Positions 19,293-28,707 of a DNA stretch of 64,000 nt are shown here, in pieces. The notes beneath the pieces are model-generated. The model was not told where the DNA came from and searched no databases. It saw only the letters and a program-made list of their open reading frames with translations. Source of the stretch: Pseudomonas viridiflava (GTDB taxonomy: Bacteria > Pseudomonadota > Gammaproteobacteria > Pseudomonadales > Pseudomonadaceae); assembly GCF_900582195.1 (NCBI RefSeq), contig NZ_UTHA01000001.1:682001-746000 (forward strand), in the 5' to 3' direction. Every line of letters starts with the position of its first letter. The first letter of the stretch is position 1. A program made the position numbers and the translations under genes.

Positions 19293-20951
19293 ATGCTCAC
19301 CCTGCTCAATCTGCTTTCCGCCGTGGCCCTGCTGATCTGGGGCACGCACATCGTCCGAACCGGCATCCTGCGGGTATACGGCACCAACCTGCGGCATGTG
19401 ATCGGCCAGAACATGTCCAAGCGCTGGCTGGCCTTTGTCGCCGGCATCGTCGTCACCGCGATGGTGCAAAGCAGCAATGCCACCGCCATGCTCGTCACCT
19501 CATTTGTTGGCCAGGGCCTGATGGCGCTGACCCCGGCGCTGGCGACCATGCTTGGCGCCGACGTCGGTACCGCGCTGATGGCGCGGGTGCTGACGTTCGA
19601 CCTGTCGTGGCTGTCGCCGCTGCTGATTTTTCTCGGGGTGATTTTCTTTCTGTCGCGCAAACAGACGCGCCTTGGGCAGATGGGCCGGGTATCTATCGGT
19701 CTGGGGCTGATCATTCTCGCGCTGCAATTGATCGTTGAAGCCGCCGCGCCGATTACCCACGCGCAAGGCGTCAAGGTGATTTTCGCTTCGCTGACCGGCG
19801 ATATCCTCCTCGACGCCTTGGTCGGCGCATTGTTCGCGATGATTTCCTATTCCAGCCTCGCGGCCGTACTGCTCACCGCGACCCTGGCCGGCGCCAGTGT
19901 GATCAGCCTGCCGGTGGCGATTGGTCTGGTGATTGGCGCCAACATCGGCAGCGGCATTCTCGCCTTCATGAGCACCAGCATGCAGAACGCCGCCGGCCGG
20001 CAAGTTGCACTGGGCAGCCTGTTGTACAAGCTGATTGGTCTGCTGCTGATCATCCCGGTGCTCGACCCGCTGGTGCACTGGATCGACAGCCTCGATTTCA
20101 GCCCGCAGGAAATGGTCATCGGCTTCCACTTGCTCTACAACACCGCGCGCTGCCTGATTCTGCTGCCAAGCGTTGGCCCGATGGCGCGACTCTGCGCGTG
20201 GTTGCTGCCCGAGCGCCCAGAAGTCAACGGCACCGCCAAGCCGCGTCACCTCGACGCGACGGCACTGGTCACGCCGAGTCTGGCCCTGGCCAACGCCGCG
20301 CGGGAAACCCTGCGCATGGGCGATCTGCTGGAGAACATGCTCGACGCCACCCTCGATGTACTGCGCGGCAAGCAGACTGCCGTTACCCAGGAAATACGTC
20401 GGCTGACCGATGACATCGAATCCCTGTACAGCGCGATCAAACTCTACCTGGCGCAGATGCCCCGCGAAGACCTCGGCGAGCAGGACAGTCGACGCTGGGC
20501 CGAGATCATCGAGCTGTCGATCAACCTGAAACTGGCCAGCGACCTGATCGAACGCATGCTGCGCAAGATCCAGCAGCAGAAGACCTCGCAGCGCCGTTCG
20601 TTTTCTGAAGAAGGTCTGGAAGATCTCGCCGGGTTGCAGCAGCAACTGATTTCCAACCTGCGTCTGGGGCTTTCGGTGTTCCTCAGTGGTGACCGCGAAA
20701 GTGCCCGGCAGTTGTTGCGCGAGAAACGCCGCTTTCGCGCGCAGGAACGCCGATTGGCCCACGCGCATGTCAGCCGTTTGCAACGCAAGATCGTGCAGAG
20801 TATCGAGACCAGTTCGTTGCATCTGGAGTTGATTGCCGACATGAAGCGCTTGAATTCGTTGTTTTGCGGCAGTGCTTATGTGGTGCTGGAAACGGCGGAC
20901 ACCGGGGCGCTGGCGGCGGATGATATGGCCGACATTACGCATTCGCCTTGA
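19293..20951 (+). CDS. Na+/phosphate-type cotransporter with PhoU-like C-terminus
   Basis: The 552-residue protein has two inverted membrane halves (residues about 1-310) with the NptA/YjbB signatures VTAMVQSSNATAMLVTSFVGQG and LVIGANIGSGILAF, the first containing the QSSNA core. The C-terminal 220 residues are helical and resemble a PhoU-like domain. Relatives carry out Na+-coupled phosphate transport or export; direction is not evident. Upstream I see no convincing Pho box. A REP pair follows. Confidence 0.88.
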   Translation: MLTLLNLLSAVALLIWGTHIVRTGILRVYGTNLRHVIGQNMSKRWLAFVAGIVVTAMVQSSNATAMLVTSFVGQGLMALTPALATMLGADVGTALMARVLTFDLSWLSPLLIFLGVIFFLSRKQTRLGQMGRVSIGLGLIILALQLIVEAAAPITHAQGVKVIFASLTGDILLDALVGALFAMISYSSLAAVLLTATLAGASVISLPVAIGLVIGANIGSGILAFMSTSMQNAAGRQVALGSLLYKLIGLLLIIPVLDPLVHWIDSLDFSPQEMVIGFHLLYNTARCLILLPSVGPMARLCAWLLPERPEVNGTAKPRHLDATALVTPSLALANAARETLRMGDLLENMLDATLDVLRGKQTAVTQEIRRLTDDIESLYSAIKLYLAQMPREDLGEQDSRRWAEIIELSINLKLASDLIERMLRKIQQQKTSQRRSFSEEGLEDLAGLQQQLISNLRLGLSVFLSGDRESARQLLREKRRFRAQERRLAHAHVSRLQRKIVQSIETSSLHLELIADMKRLNSLFCGSAYVVLETADTGALAADDMADITHSP

Positions 20952-21002
20952 ACGTCTGGGGCTGGGGCCAGTCAGTAACTCAGAGTTCGGCCTCAGGGGC
21001 GC

Positions 21003-21077
21003 CTTCGCGAGCAAGCTCGCTCCCACAGGGTTTTGTGTTCGGCGAAAATCACTGTGGGAGCGAGCTTGCTCGCGAAG
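21003..21077. repeat. REP pair (inverted)
   Basis: Inverted REP at 21003-21026 and forward REP at 21054-21077. It lies between the Na/Pi-type gene and the M16 peptidase gene, 51 bases before the latter's start. Confidence 0.9.
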
Positions 21078-21127
21078 CGATCTGACTGACGACACGGATC
21101 TCCAAATCAGCCGTATGGAAGCCTGTT

Positions 21128-22519
21128 ATGCGTTGCCTGTTGTTCGCCTGTCTGTTACTCGGTTCCCTGCCCGCCTTTGCCCTGGATCGTTTTCAGGTCG
21201 AAGGCTATGCGCTGCCCAACGGTTTGCAGCTGCTGCTCAAACCCGGCACCGAGCGCGGGCATGTGGCGATCCGGCTGGTGGTCGGCGTCGGCCTCGATGA
21301 TTTCGATTGCGATGACAAGGAGCTGCCGCACCTGCTTGAGCACTTGTTGTTCAGCGGTATCGACGCCACCGGCGAAGGCGGTTTAGAGGAGCGCATGCAG
21401 GCACTGGGCGGTGACTGGAACGCTTTCACCAGCAACGCCGACACCACGTTTGTCATCGAAGCACCGGCGAAAAACCAGCGCAAAGTACTCGACCTGCTGC
21501 TCGCTCTGCTCACGCAAACGCGCATCGACGACAACGCGATCAACGCCGCCAAACGCGTAGTCGAGCGTGAGGACGGCGGCCATTACACACGCCTGCAACG
21601 CTTCCTCGACCGCCAGGATCTCGGCCATACCGCAAGCAATCAGCTCGCCGTCGAACTGGGCCTGAAATGCCCGCAGCGGGCCGAGGTCGGCCATCTGACT
21701 CAGGAACAACTGGAGAAGGTGCGCAAGGCCTGGTACGCGCCGAACAACATGACGCTGATCGTCGTCGGCGAACTCGACAAACTGCTGCCGGCCTATCTGG
21801 AGCGCACCTGGGGCGCGCTTGAGGCGGTTGACCCAAGCGAGCATCGGCCGTTACCGGACATCCGCACCAGCGCCGCCCATGAACGCACCCTCCCCCGTGG
21901 TTTTATCGGCGACAGCGCCAAGCTGCACTGGCTCGTGCCGGAGCCGGTGATCGATGATCAATACGACCAGACCTACGACATTCTCAAGGATTACCTCGAC
22001 TGGGCGTTGTACCGACAGATCCGCCTCAACCACGGTTTGTCCTACGGGCCGTGGGCTGAGCGTGAGGTGTTTGGCGGCGTCGGGTTCATGAGCCTGAATG
22101 CCGACCTCGATCGCGATGACGTCGACGAAGCCATTCAGGTGCTGGAAGACCTCAAGGCCGATCTGCTGAAAAACGGCCTCGACCCGGACACTTTCGCACG
22201 GATCAAACAGGCGTCCATCGCCCATCAAGCGTGGGCGGTGCAGGGCAATAGTGCGCTGGCGGATTATTACTGGAGCGCCCTCGGTGATTACCAGGACGGC
22301 CGCTTCGCCAACCCGGCCCGGGAGCTGCAAGGGGTGACGCTGGAAGCGGCGAACAAGGCCATGCGCGAGTTGCTGTTGCAGCCGGGGTATTTGCGGATTG
22401 AAAAGCCGTTGCTCAGTGATGATCAGGTGTTGTGGTTGAGTGCGGGTGGGTTGGGCTTACTTCTGCTGATCCTGATCGGCTGGCGTTTGCACCGCCGCCG
22501 AAAACCCGCCGAACACTGA
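21128..22519 (+). CDS. M16-family zinc peptidase, membrane anchored
   Basis: The 463-residue protein has a signal peptide (MRCLLFACLLLGSLPAFA) and the inverted zinc motif HxxEH in LPHLLEHLLFSG at about residue 73, with the distal glutamate expected in the VVEREDGG region. One M16 N-terminal and one C-terminal-type domain follow. A hydrophobic segment near the end (LSAGGLGLLLLILIGW) and the basic tail RLHRRRKPAEH suggest a C-terminal inner-membrane anchor with the catalytic part in the periplasm. M16 enzymes degrade peptides; the substrate here is unknown. It is flanked by REP pairs on both sides. Confidence 0.87.
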   Translation: MRCLLFACLLLGSLPAFALDRFQVEGYALPNGLQLLLKPGTERGHVAIRLVVGVGLDDFDCDDKELPHLLEHLLFSGIDATGEGGLEERMQALGGDWNAFTSNADTTFVIEAPAKNQRKVLDLLLALLTQTRIDDNAINAAKRVVEREDGGHYTRLQRFLDRQDLGHTASNQLAVELGLKCPQRAEVGHLTQEQLEKVRKAWYAPNNMTLIVVGELDKLLPAYLERTWGALEAVDPSEHRPLPDIRTSAAHERTLPRGFIGDSAKLHWLVPEPVIDDQYDQTYDILKDYLDWALYRQIRLNHGLSYGPWAEREVFGGVGFMSLNADLDRDDVDEAIQVLEDLKADLLKNGLDPDTFARIKQASIAHQAWAVQGNSALADYYWSALGDYQDGRFANPARELQGVTLEAANKAMRELLLQPGYLRIEKPLLSDDQVLWLSAGGLGLLLLILIGWRLHRRRKPAEH

Positions 22520-22523
22520 CCCT

Positions 22524-22611
22524 GTGGGAGCGAGCTTGCTCGCGAAAGCGGTGTGTCATTCAACAAATGTTCTGACTGACCCGCCGCCTTCGCGAGCAAG
22601 CTCGCTCCCAC
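22524..22611. repeat. REP pair (inverted)
   Basis: Forward REP at 22524-22547 and inverted REP at 22588-22611, starting five bases after the M16 peptidase stop. Confidence 0.9.
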
Positions 22612-22711
22612 ATGGGTATGCGCTGGTATTAAATGACCGGCAGCCTCGCCACATCGCCCGGCGGGCGCTACTCTGTCGAGGTTTTTTCCTATCCAGTCGT
22701 GAATCGCCCCC

Positions 22712-23740
22712 ATGCCGAAAATACAGCTCCTGATCCAGCGCATCCTCGAACTGATGAAGCGCTATCCCGGGGTTATTGCGCTTGGCGGTTTCATCTCCGG
22801 GGTCGGCAGTTTCATCATGGTCGATCGTCAGCAGGGACTGGCGAGCTGGATCACCGTGATCATGCTGCTCAGCTGGATCTGGCTGATGCTGGAAAACACC
22901 CTCACCGGCCTCTTCACCCGCGTGTTCAAACGCGAGATTCCCCAGCCGCTGCTGCGTTACGCGACGCAGATGATCCATCAGGAAAGCCTGTTTTTCGTTC
23001 TGCCGTTCTTCTTCATCACCACCACGTGGAACAGCGGCCAGTTTTTCTTCACCGGCCTGCTCAGCGTCGCCGCTTTGATCTCGATCGTCGATCCGCTCTA
23101 TTACAAATGGCTGGCGCCACGGCGCTGGGCGTTTCTCGCGTTGCACACCCTGACCCTGTTCGCCGCCCTGCTCACTGCGCTTCCGGTGATCATGCACCTG
23201 ACCACTGCGCAGAGTTTCAAGTGGGCGCTGGGCATTGCCGTGCTGTTGTCGTTCCCGAGTCTGGCGTCGATCTTCCCGATCCGCACGCTGCGCAATGCCC
23301 TGGCGATCCTGTGCATCACTGTCGGTATCGGTGGCGTGGGTTGGGCGCTGCGTTCGTGGGTGCCGCCGGCGACGCTGTGGATGACTGACGTGGCGATCAG
23401 CACGCAAATGCAGGACCGTACCCCCGGCGCCAGCCTCGACACGGTCAGCGCCGAGCAGATTCGCGGCGATGGCCTGTACGCCTACACCGCCATCAACGCG
23501 CCGCGCGGGCTGGACGAGCGGATTTATCACGTCTGGCAATTCAACGGCAAAGAGGTCGACCGCATCGCCCTCGACATCCACGGCGGGCGCAAGGAAGGCT
23601 ACCGCGCCTGGACGCACAAGCAGAACTTCCCCGGCAACCCGGCGGGTAAATGGCAGGTGCGCGTGCTGACCGAGGATGGCCAGTTGATCGGCGTACTGCG
23701 CTTCGAAATCACAGACAGCACAGCGATCAAAGAAAAGTAA
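22712..23740 (+). CDS. DUF5924/DUF2914 membrane protein
   Basis: The 342-residue protein has about six to seven hydrophobic segments in residues 18-225. A soluble C-terminal domain follows from about 240, beginning near LDTVSAEQIRGDGLYAYTAINAPRGL and ending in GKWQVRVLTEDGQLIGVLRFE, which fits the DUF2914 beta-rich domain. WQFNGKEVDRI and AWTHKQNFPGNPAGKW are typical. The soluble part is probably periplasmic. Function is unknown. It lies 54 bases upstream of the MCE transport operon in the same direction and may share regulation with it. Confidence 0.75.
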   Translation: MPKIQLLIQRILELMKRYPGVIALGGFISGVGSFIMVDRQQGLASWITVIMLLSWIWLMLENTLTGLFTRVFKREIPQPLLRYATQMIHQESLFFVLPFFFITTTWNSGQFFFTGLLSVAALISIVDPLYYKWLAPRRWAFLALHTLTLFAALLTALPVIMHLTTAQSFKWALGIAVLLSFPSLASIFPIRTLRNALAILCITVGIGGVGWALRSWVPPATLWMTDVAISTQMQDRTPGASLDTVSAEQIRGDGLYAYTAINAPRGLDERIYHVWQFNGKEVDRIALDIHGGRKEGYRAWTHKQNFPGNPAGKWQVRVLTEDGQLIGVLRFEITDSTAIKEK

Positions 23741-23794
23741 TCCGGTTCGTGCTATTACGTTAGTTCGCATAAAGGCCGAACAAGCACGGAGCTT

Positions 23795-24943
23795 ATGACC
23801 AGCAGCTCGATCAGCGGTAACGCCCAACTGGACACGTCGATAACCCCTGCCCGTTTGCGGGTCACGGGGGACTGGACGCTTGCCCATTACGCCGAGCTCA
23901 AGACGCTTAGCGAAAAGCTCCACGGCCAGTACGATGCCAACACCTCGATCGACCTCAACAGCCTCGGTGCTCTCGACACCGCTGGCGCTTCGCTGCTGGT
24001 CGAACTGCTCGGCTCCGAACGCCTCGGCCAATCCGCCGAACACCCCGATTGCACCCTGACCTCCGCTGATCGTGCGTTGCTGCAAACCGTGTACTGCTCG
24101 ATGACCGACTTCTGCGTGCCGATCAAGGAACCGGAAGTCAGCGTCAGCGTGCAACTGCTGACGCGCATCGGCCGTGCCGTCGACACTGTCTGGCAAGACA
24201 CCCTGCAACTGCTCGGTTTTGTCGGCCTGATCATGGAAACCATCGCGCGCAGCCTGTTCCGGCCCAAGCGCTGGCGGATCACGCCGATGATCGCGCATAT
24301 CGAACAGACCGGCCTCGACGCCGCGCCAATCGTGGCGTTACTGACTTTTCTGGTGGGCGCGGTGGTGGCGTTCCTCGGCGCCACGGTGCTGGCCAGTTTC
24401 GGCGCGACGATTTTTACCGTGGACCTGGTCGGGTTCTCGTTCCTGCGCGAATTCGGCGTACTGCTCACAGCGATCCTGATGGCCGGGCGCACCGCCAGTG
24501 CCTTCACCGCACAGATCGGCTCGATGAAAGCCAACGAAGAAATCGACGCAATCCGCACCCTCGGCCTCGACCCGATGGAGCTGCTGGTGGTGCCGCGCGT
24601 GCTGGCGATGCTGGTGGCGTTGCCGATGCTGACCTTCCTGGCGATGCTCTGCGGGATCATCGGCGGCGGCGTTGTCTGCGCGGTGTCGCTGGATATCTCG
24701 CCGGCGATGTTCCTGACGCTGTTGCAGTCGGACATCGGCGTTCAGCACTTTCTCGTAGGCTTGGTGAAGGCACCGATCTTCGCCTTCATCATTGCCGCGA
24801 TTGGTTGTCTGGAAGGCTTCAAGGTCAGCGGCAGCGCCGAGTCGGTCGGTGCCCACACCACGTCCGCCGTGGTGCAATCGATTTTCGTGGTGATCGTGCT
24901 CGACGCGGTGGCCGCATTGTTCTTCATGGAGATGGGCTGGTGA
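23795..24943 (+). CDS. MCE-system ABC permease with fused N-terminal STAS domain (MlaE type)
   Basis: The 382-residue protein joins a STAS-like domain (about 20-105, with IDLNSLGALDTAGASLLVELLG) to an MlaE permease domain (about 130-382). The latter shows GFVGLIMETIARSLFRPKRWR, TASAFTAQIGSMKANEEIDAIRTLGLDPMELLVVPRVLA and the five to six membrane helices expected. In the canonical Mla system the STAS protein MlaB is separate, so fusion makes this a self-contained permease. It begins an operon with an ATPase, an MCE protein and a lipoprotein. The role is probably lipid movement between inner and outer membrane. Confidence 0.9.
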   Translation: MTSSSISGNAQLDTSITPARLRVTGDWTLAHYAELKTLSEKLHGQYDANTSIDLNSLGALDTAGASLLVELLGSERLGQSAEHPDCTLTSADRALLQTVYCSMTDFCVPIKEPEVSVSVQLLTRIGRAVDTVWQDTLQLLGFVGLIMETIARSLFRPKRWRITPMIAHIEQTGLDAAPIVALLTFLVGAVVAFLGATVLASFGATIFTVDLVGFSFLREFGVLLTAILMAGRTASAFTAQIGSMKANEEIDAIRTLGLDPMELLVVPRVLAMLVALPMLTFLAMLCGIIGGGVVCAVSLDISPAMFLTLLQSDIGVQHFLVGLVKAPIFAFIIAAIGCLEGFKVSGSAESVGAHTTSAVVQSIFVVIVLDAVAALFFMEMGW

Positions 24944-25743
24944 GCCGTTTACCCCGCGCGCCCTCGGAGGCGGTGATCGAAGTCCGCGCCCTGTGCAATC
25001 GCTTCGGCAGCCAGAGCGTGCACGAGAACCTCGATCTGGACGTGTACAAAGGCGAGATCCTTGCCGTGGTCGGCGGCTCCGGCACCGGCAAATCGGTGCT
25101 GCTGCGCAGTATCGTCGGGCTGAACCGGCCCAGCGAAGGCATCGTTAAAGTCTTCGGGCAAAATCTGCCGAGTCTGGCCGAGCATGAACGCTCGCTGATC
25201 GAGCGGCGTTTTGGCGTGCTGTTTCAGAAAGGCGCGCTGTTTTCTTCGCTGACCGTCACCGAGAACGTCGCCCTGCCCCTTATCGAACACGCCGGTCTCA
25301 GCCGCCACGACGCCGAGCACTTGGCGGCGGTGAAACTGGCGCTGGCCGGGTTGCCGCTGTCAGCGGCGGACAAATACCCGGCGTCGCTCTCTGGCGGCAT
25401 GATCAAGCGCGCGGCGTTGGCGCGGGCGCTGGCGCTGGATCCGGACATCCTGTTTCTCGATGAACCCACCGCCGGTCTCGATCCGATTGGCGCGGCGCAA
25501 TTCGATCAATTGATCCTGACCTTGCGCGATGCGCTCGGCCTCAGCGTGTTTCTGGTGACCCACGACCTCGACACGCTCTACACCATTACCGACCGCGTGG
25601 CGGTGCTGGCGCAGAAGAAGGTCTTGGTCGCAGGACCCATCGACGTCGTCTCGGAAACCGACGACGCGTGGATTCACGAATACTTCCACGGCCCGCGCGG
25701 CCGCTCGGCGCTGGACGCCGCCAAATTGCTCAACGAGGTCTGA
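24940..25743 (+). CDS. MCE-system ABC ATPase (MlaF type)
   Basis: The 267-residue ATPase has Walker A GGSGTGKSVLL, signature LSGGMIKRAALARALA, Walker B DILFLDEPTAGLDP and switch histidine VTHDLD. The GxGTGKSV form and the C-terminal HEYFHGPRGR tail are typical of MlaF. I start it at the GTG at 24940, which overlaps the permease stop as GTGA; the upstream extension in this frame lies inside the permease gene. Translational coupling suggests a 1:1 complex with the permease. Confidence 0.92.
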   Translation: MSRLPRAPSEAVIEVRALCNRFGSQSVHENLDLDVYKGEILAVVGGSGTGKSVLLRSIVGLNRPSEGIVKVFGQNLPSLAEHERSLIERRFGVLFQKGALFSSLTVTENVALPLIEHAGLSRHDAEHLAAVKLALAGLPLSAADKYPASLSGGMIKRAALARALALDPDILFLDEPTAGLDPIGAAQFDQLILTLRDALGLSVFLVTHDLDTLYTITDRVAVLAQKKVLVAGPIDVVSETDDAWIHEYFHGPRGRSALDAAKLLNEV

Positions 25744-25744
25744 C

Positions 25745-26683
25745 ATGGAAACCCGAGCGCATCATGTGTTGATCGGCCTGTTCACCGTAATTGTGGTGGC
25801 AGGCGCCCTGCTCTTCGGTCTGTTCCTGGCCAAGTCCAGTGTCGATACCGAGTTCAAGGACTACGAGATTGTCTTCAGCGAAGCGGTCAGCGGTTTGTCC
25901 AAGGGCAGCCCGGTGCAGTACAGCGGGATCAAGGTCGGCGATGTGATCAACCTGCGCCTTGATCCAAAGGATCCGCGGCGGGTGCTGGCGCGGATTCGTC
26001 TGGCCGGTGACACGCCGGTCAAGGAAGACACCCAGGCCAAGCTGGCGCTGGCCGGGATCACCGGGACATCGATCATCCAGCTCAGCGGTGGTACACCCGA
26101 GAGCCCGAAACTGCGTGGGCATGACGGTAATCTGCCGACCATCGTCGCATCGCCCTCGCCTATTTCGCGCTTGCTCAATGACTCCAATGATTTGATGACC
26201 GGCATCACCGCGCTGCTGCAGAACGCCAATCAGATGTTCTCTGCCGAGAACGTCGAGCGCGTCAGCAAAACCCTCGCCCATCTGGAGCAAACCACCGGGA
26301 CGATCAACGATCAGCGCGGCGACATCAAACAGGCCATGCAGCAACTGGCGACCGTCGGCAAACAGGCCGGCAGCATGCTCGAACAGACGTCGCTGCTGAT
26401 GCGCAACGCCAACGGTTTGATCAACGACCAGGGCAAACAAGCGCTGGGTAGCGCCGAGCAAGCGATGAAGTCGCTGGAGCAAAGCACCACGACGATCAGC
26501 ACTTTGCTCAGCAAAAACGAAAACTCCCTCGACAATGGCATGCAGGGCCTCAATGGCCTGGCCCCGGCGATCCGCGAACTGCGTGAGACGCTGACCTCGT
26601 TGCGCGCCATCTCGCAACGCCTTGAGGCCAATCCCAGCGGTTACCTGCTGGGCCGTGACAAGAACAAGGAATTCACGCCATGA
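25745..26683 (+). CDS. MCE-domain periplasmic lipid-binding protein (MlaD type)
   Basis: The 312-residue protein has one N-terminal membrane anchor (HHVLIGLFTVIVVAGALLFGLFLA) and a single MCE domain at about 38-115 (YEIVFSEAVSGLSKGSPVQYSGIKVGDV). The long helical C-terminal part (about 150-300) is longer than in canonical MlaD. MCE proteins form hexameric rings through which lipids pass; the extra helical stretch could form a tube or a needle as in longer MCE proteins, which is inference. Start is one base after the ATPase stop. Confidence 0.9.
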   Translation: METRAHHVLIGLFTVIVVAGALLFGLFLAKSSVDTEFKDYEIVFSEAVSGLSKGSPVQYSGIKVGDVINLRLDPKDPRRVLARIRLAGDTPVKEDTQAKLALAGITGTSIIQLSGGTPESPKLRGHDGNLPTIVASPSPISRLLNDSNDLMTGITALLQNANQMFSAENVERVSKTLAHLEQTTGTINDQRGDIKQAMQQLATVGKQAGSMLEQTSLLMRNANGLINDQGKQALGSAEQAMKSLEQSTTTISTLLSKNENSLDNGMQGLNGLAPAIRELRETLTSLRAISQRLEANPSGYLLGRDKNKEFTP

Positions 26684-27306
26684 AGCTGACTCGACTCACC
26701 CTCTTCGCTGCCGGTTTTGCCTTGATCAGCGCCTGCTCGATTCTGCCCAAGTCCGAGCCGTCGGATGTCTATCGCCTGCCGACTGCCCAGGCGCCCGCCT
26801 CGACCGGTTCGGCGGCGACTCAGTCCTGGTCGCTGCGGCTGAACAAGCTGCAGGCCAGTGAAGCATTGAACCGGCCGACGATTGCGGTGATTCCGCAGGG
26901 CGACGTGATCAGCAGCTACAAGGGTTCGCGCTGGAGCGATCCGGCACCGGTGCTGGTGCGTAATCGTTTGCTCGACGGCTTTCAGCGCGATGGCCGGGTG
27001 ACGCTGCTTAGTACCGATGACAGCAACTTTGCGGCGGATCTGGAATTGGGCGGGAGCTTGCAGGCGTTTCAGACCGAGTATCAGGGCACGCAGGCCAGCG
27101 TTGTGGTGCGCGTTGATGCGTTGCTCGTGCGCGGTTATGACCAGCGGATTCTGGCCAGTCGCCGCTTTGAAGAGCGCCAGCCGTTGAGCGATGTGCAGGT
27201 GCCAGCGGTGGTCGCCGGGTTTGGTCAGGCCAGTGATCGCCTGACCGCGAAGGTCGTGGCCTGGGCCGTCGATCAGGGCCAGAAACTCGTCCCACCGAAA
27301 CCTTGA
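26680..27306 (+). CDS. ABC-transport auxiliary lipoprotein (PqiC-like)
   Basis: The 208-residue protein has a lipoprotein signal peptide with lipobox ISAC (cysteine near residue 20), then a domain of the ABC-type transport auxiliary lipoprotein (PqiC/YmbA) family, with LNKLQASEALNRPTIAVIPQGD, YKGSRWSDPAPVLVRNRLLDGF and FQTEYQGTQASVVVRVDALL. It overlaps the MCE gene by four bases (ATGA). It is probably anchored in the outer membrane and receives lipid from the MCE protein. It completes a four-gene system lacking an MlaC-like soluble shuttle. Confidence 0.88.
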   Translation: MKLTRLTLFAAGFALISACSILPKSEPSDVYRLPTAQAPASTGSAATQSWSLRLNKLQASEALNRPTIAVIPQGDVISSYKGSRWSDPAPVLVRNRLLDGFQRDGRVTLLSTDDSNFAADLELGGSLQAFQTEYQGTQASVVVRVDALLVRGYDQRILASRRFEERQPLSDVQVPAVVAGFGQASDRLTAKVVAWAVDQGQKLVPPKP

Positions 27307-27324
27307 GCCCAACACAATCCCCCT

Positions 27325-27412
27325 GTGGGAGCGAGCTTGCTCGCGAATGCGGCGGGTCATTCAGCAATGATGTTGACTGACCGGATGCATTCGCGAGCAA
27401 GCTCGCTCCCAC
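27325..27412. repeat. REP pair (inverted)
   Basis: Forward REP at 27325-27347 and inverted REP at 27389-27412 between the convergent ends of the MCE operon and the SpmA/SpmB-type gene. Confidence 0.9.
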
Positions 27413-27425
27413 AGTGGATTTGTGG

Positions 27426-28655
27426 TTAGCCGAAGAACCAGTAGCAGACGAAGATAGCCCCGACCACACCAGCAAACTCCGCCAGCAACGCACACCCCAC
27501 CGCATGCCGCGCCCGCTGAATCCCCACCGCGCCGAAATACACCGCCAGCACATAGAACGTCGTTTCGGTACTGCCCTGCACCGTCGCCGCAACCAGCGCC
27601 GGGAAGCTGTCGACGCCTGAGGTCTGCATCGTCTCGATCAACATCGCCCGCGCTGCACTGCCGGAGAACGGTTTGACCATCGCCGTCGGCAGCGCATCGA
27701 CAAACCGCGTGTCCCAGCCGGCCCACTCGACCAGATGCCGAATCCCGTCCAGACCAAAGTCCAGCGCTCCCGATGCGCGCAGTACGCCCACCGCACAGAG
27801 CATCGCCACCAGATATGGCAGCAGATTCTTGGCTACGTCGAAACCTTCTTTCGCGCCCTCAACGAACGCTTCGTAAACTTTAACTTTCTTTAGCGCGCCG
27901 ATGATCAGAAACAGCATGATCAGCCCGAACAGCGTCAGATTGCCGAGGATCGACGACAATCCCGCCAAGGCCGTTGCTGAAAGAGTACCCAACAGCGCCA
28001 TGAATCCACCGAGGATCAACGCGCCGGGAATCAAGTAAGCCAGCACCACCGGATCCCAGATCCGCAGCCGTTGCATGAACGCCACCGAGAGGAAGCCGAC
28101 AATCGTCGAGCAACTGGTCGCCAGCAGAATTGGCAGGAACACCAGCGTCGGGTCGGGTGCGCCTTGCTGGGCGCGGTACATGAAGATCGTTACCGGCAGC
28201 AGGGTCAGGGAAGAGGCGTTGAGCACCAGGAAGAGGATTTGCGCGTTGCTGGCGATGGTGGCGCTGGGGTTGAGTTCCTGCAGCGCCTTCATGGCTTTCA
28301 GGCCGATGGGCGTGGCGGCATTGTCGAGACCGAGGCCGTTGGCGGCGAAGTTCAGGGTGATCAGGCCAAGGGCAGGGTGACCGGGCGGGACTTCCGGCAT
28401 CAGCCGCAGGAATAGCGGGCCGAGCACCTTGGCCAGCCACTCGACGATCCCGGCCTTCTCGGCAATGCGCAGAAAGCCCAGCCACAGGGTGAGGGTGCCG
28501 AACAGCAGCACCATGACTTCGACCGAAAGCTTGGCCATGGCGAAAATGCTTTCCACCATCGCCGCAAAGATCCCGGCGTTGCCGCCGATCAGCCACTGCG
28601 CCAGCGCCGACACGGCTGCCACGATGAAGAAGCCAAGCCACAGGCCATTAAGCAT
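27426..28655 (-). CDS. Nucleoside-recognition (SpmA-SpmB fusion) membrane protein
   Basis: The 409-residue inner-membrane protein contains two Gate/nucleoside-recognition domains. The first half resembles SpmA (FGTLTLWLGFLRIAEKAGIVEWLAKVLGPLFLRLMPEVPPGHPALG and NFAANGLGLDNAATPIGLKAM), and the second half resembles SpmB (PLPTAMVKPFSGSAARAML-like ALPTAMVKPFSGSAARAML and GSTETTFYVLAVYFG). In Bacillus these two proteins are separate and act in spore core dehydration; in non-sporing Proteobacteria the fused form is common and of unknown substrate. Confidence 0.85.
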   Translation of the reverse strand: MLNGLWLGFFIVAAVSALAQWLIGGNAGIFAAMVESIFAMAKLSVEVMVLLFGTLTLWLGFLRIAEKAGIVEWLAKVLGPLFLRLMPEVPPGHPALGLITLNFAANGLGLDNAATPIGLKAMKALQELNPSATIASNAQILFLVLNASSLTLLPVTIFMYRAQQGAPDPTLVFLPILLATSCSTIVGFLSVAFMQRLRIWDPVVLAYLIPGALILGGFMALLGTLSATALAGLSSILGNLTLFGLIMLFLIIGALKKVKVYEAFVEGAKEGFDVAKNLLPYLVAMLCAVGVLRASGALDFGLDGIRHLVEWAGWDTRFVDALPTAMVKPFSGSAARAMLIETMQTSGVDSFPALVAATVQGSTETTFYVLAVYFGAVGIQRARHAVGCALLAEFAGVVGAIFVCYWFFG

Positions 28656-28707
28656 CAGTCAAATCCCCCGAAGAATGCCGCGAATGATAGCGGGGTCGCC
28701 AGAAACG

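Noticed and set aside
19500..21095. Minus-strand open frame opposite the Na/Pi-type gene, extending through a REP pair
   Set aside because: Antisense shadow with no motif; translation through REP sequence is a sign of a spurious frame.
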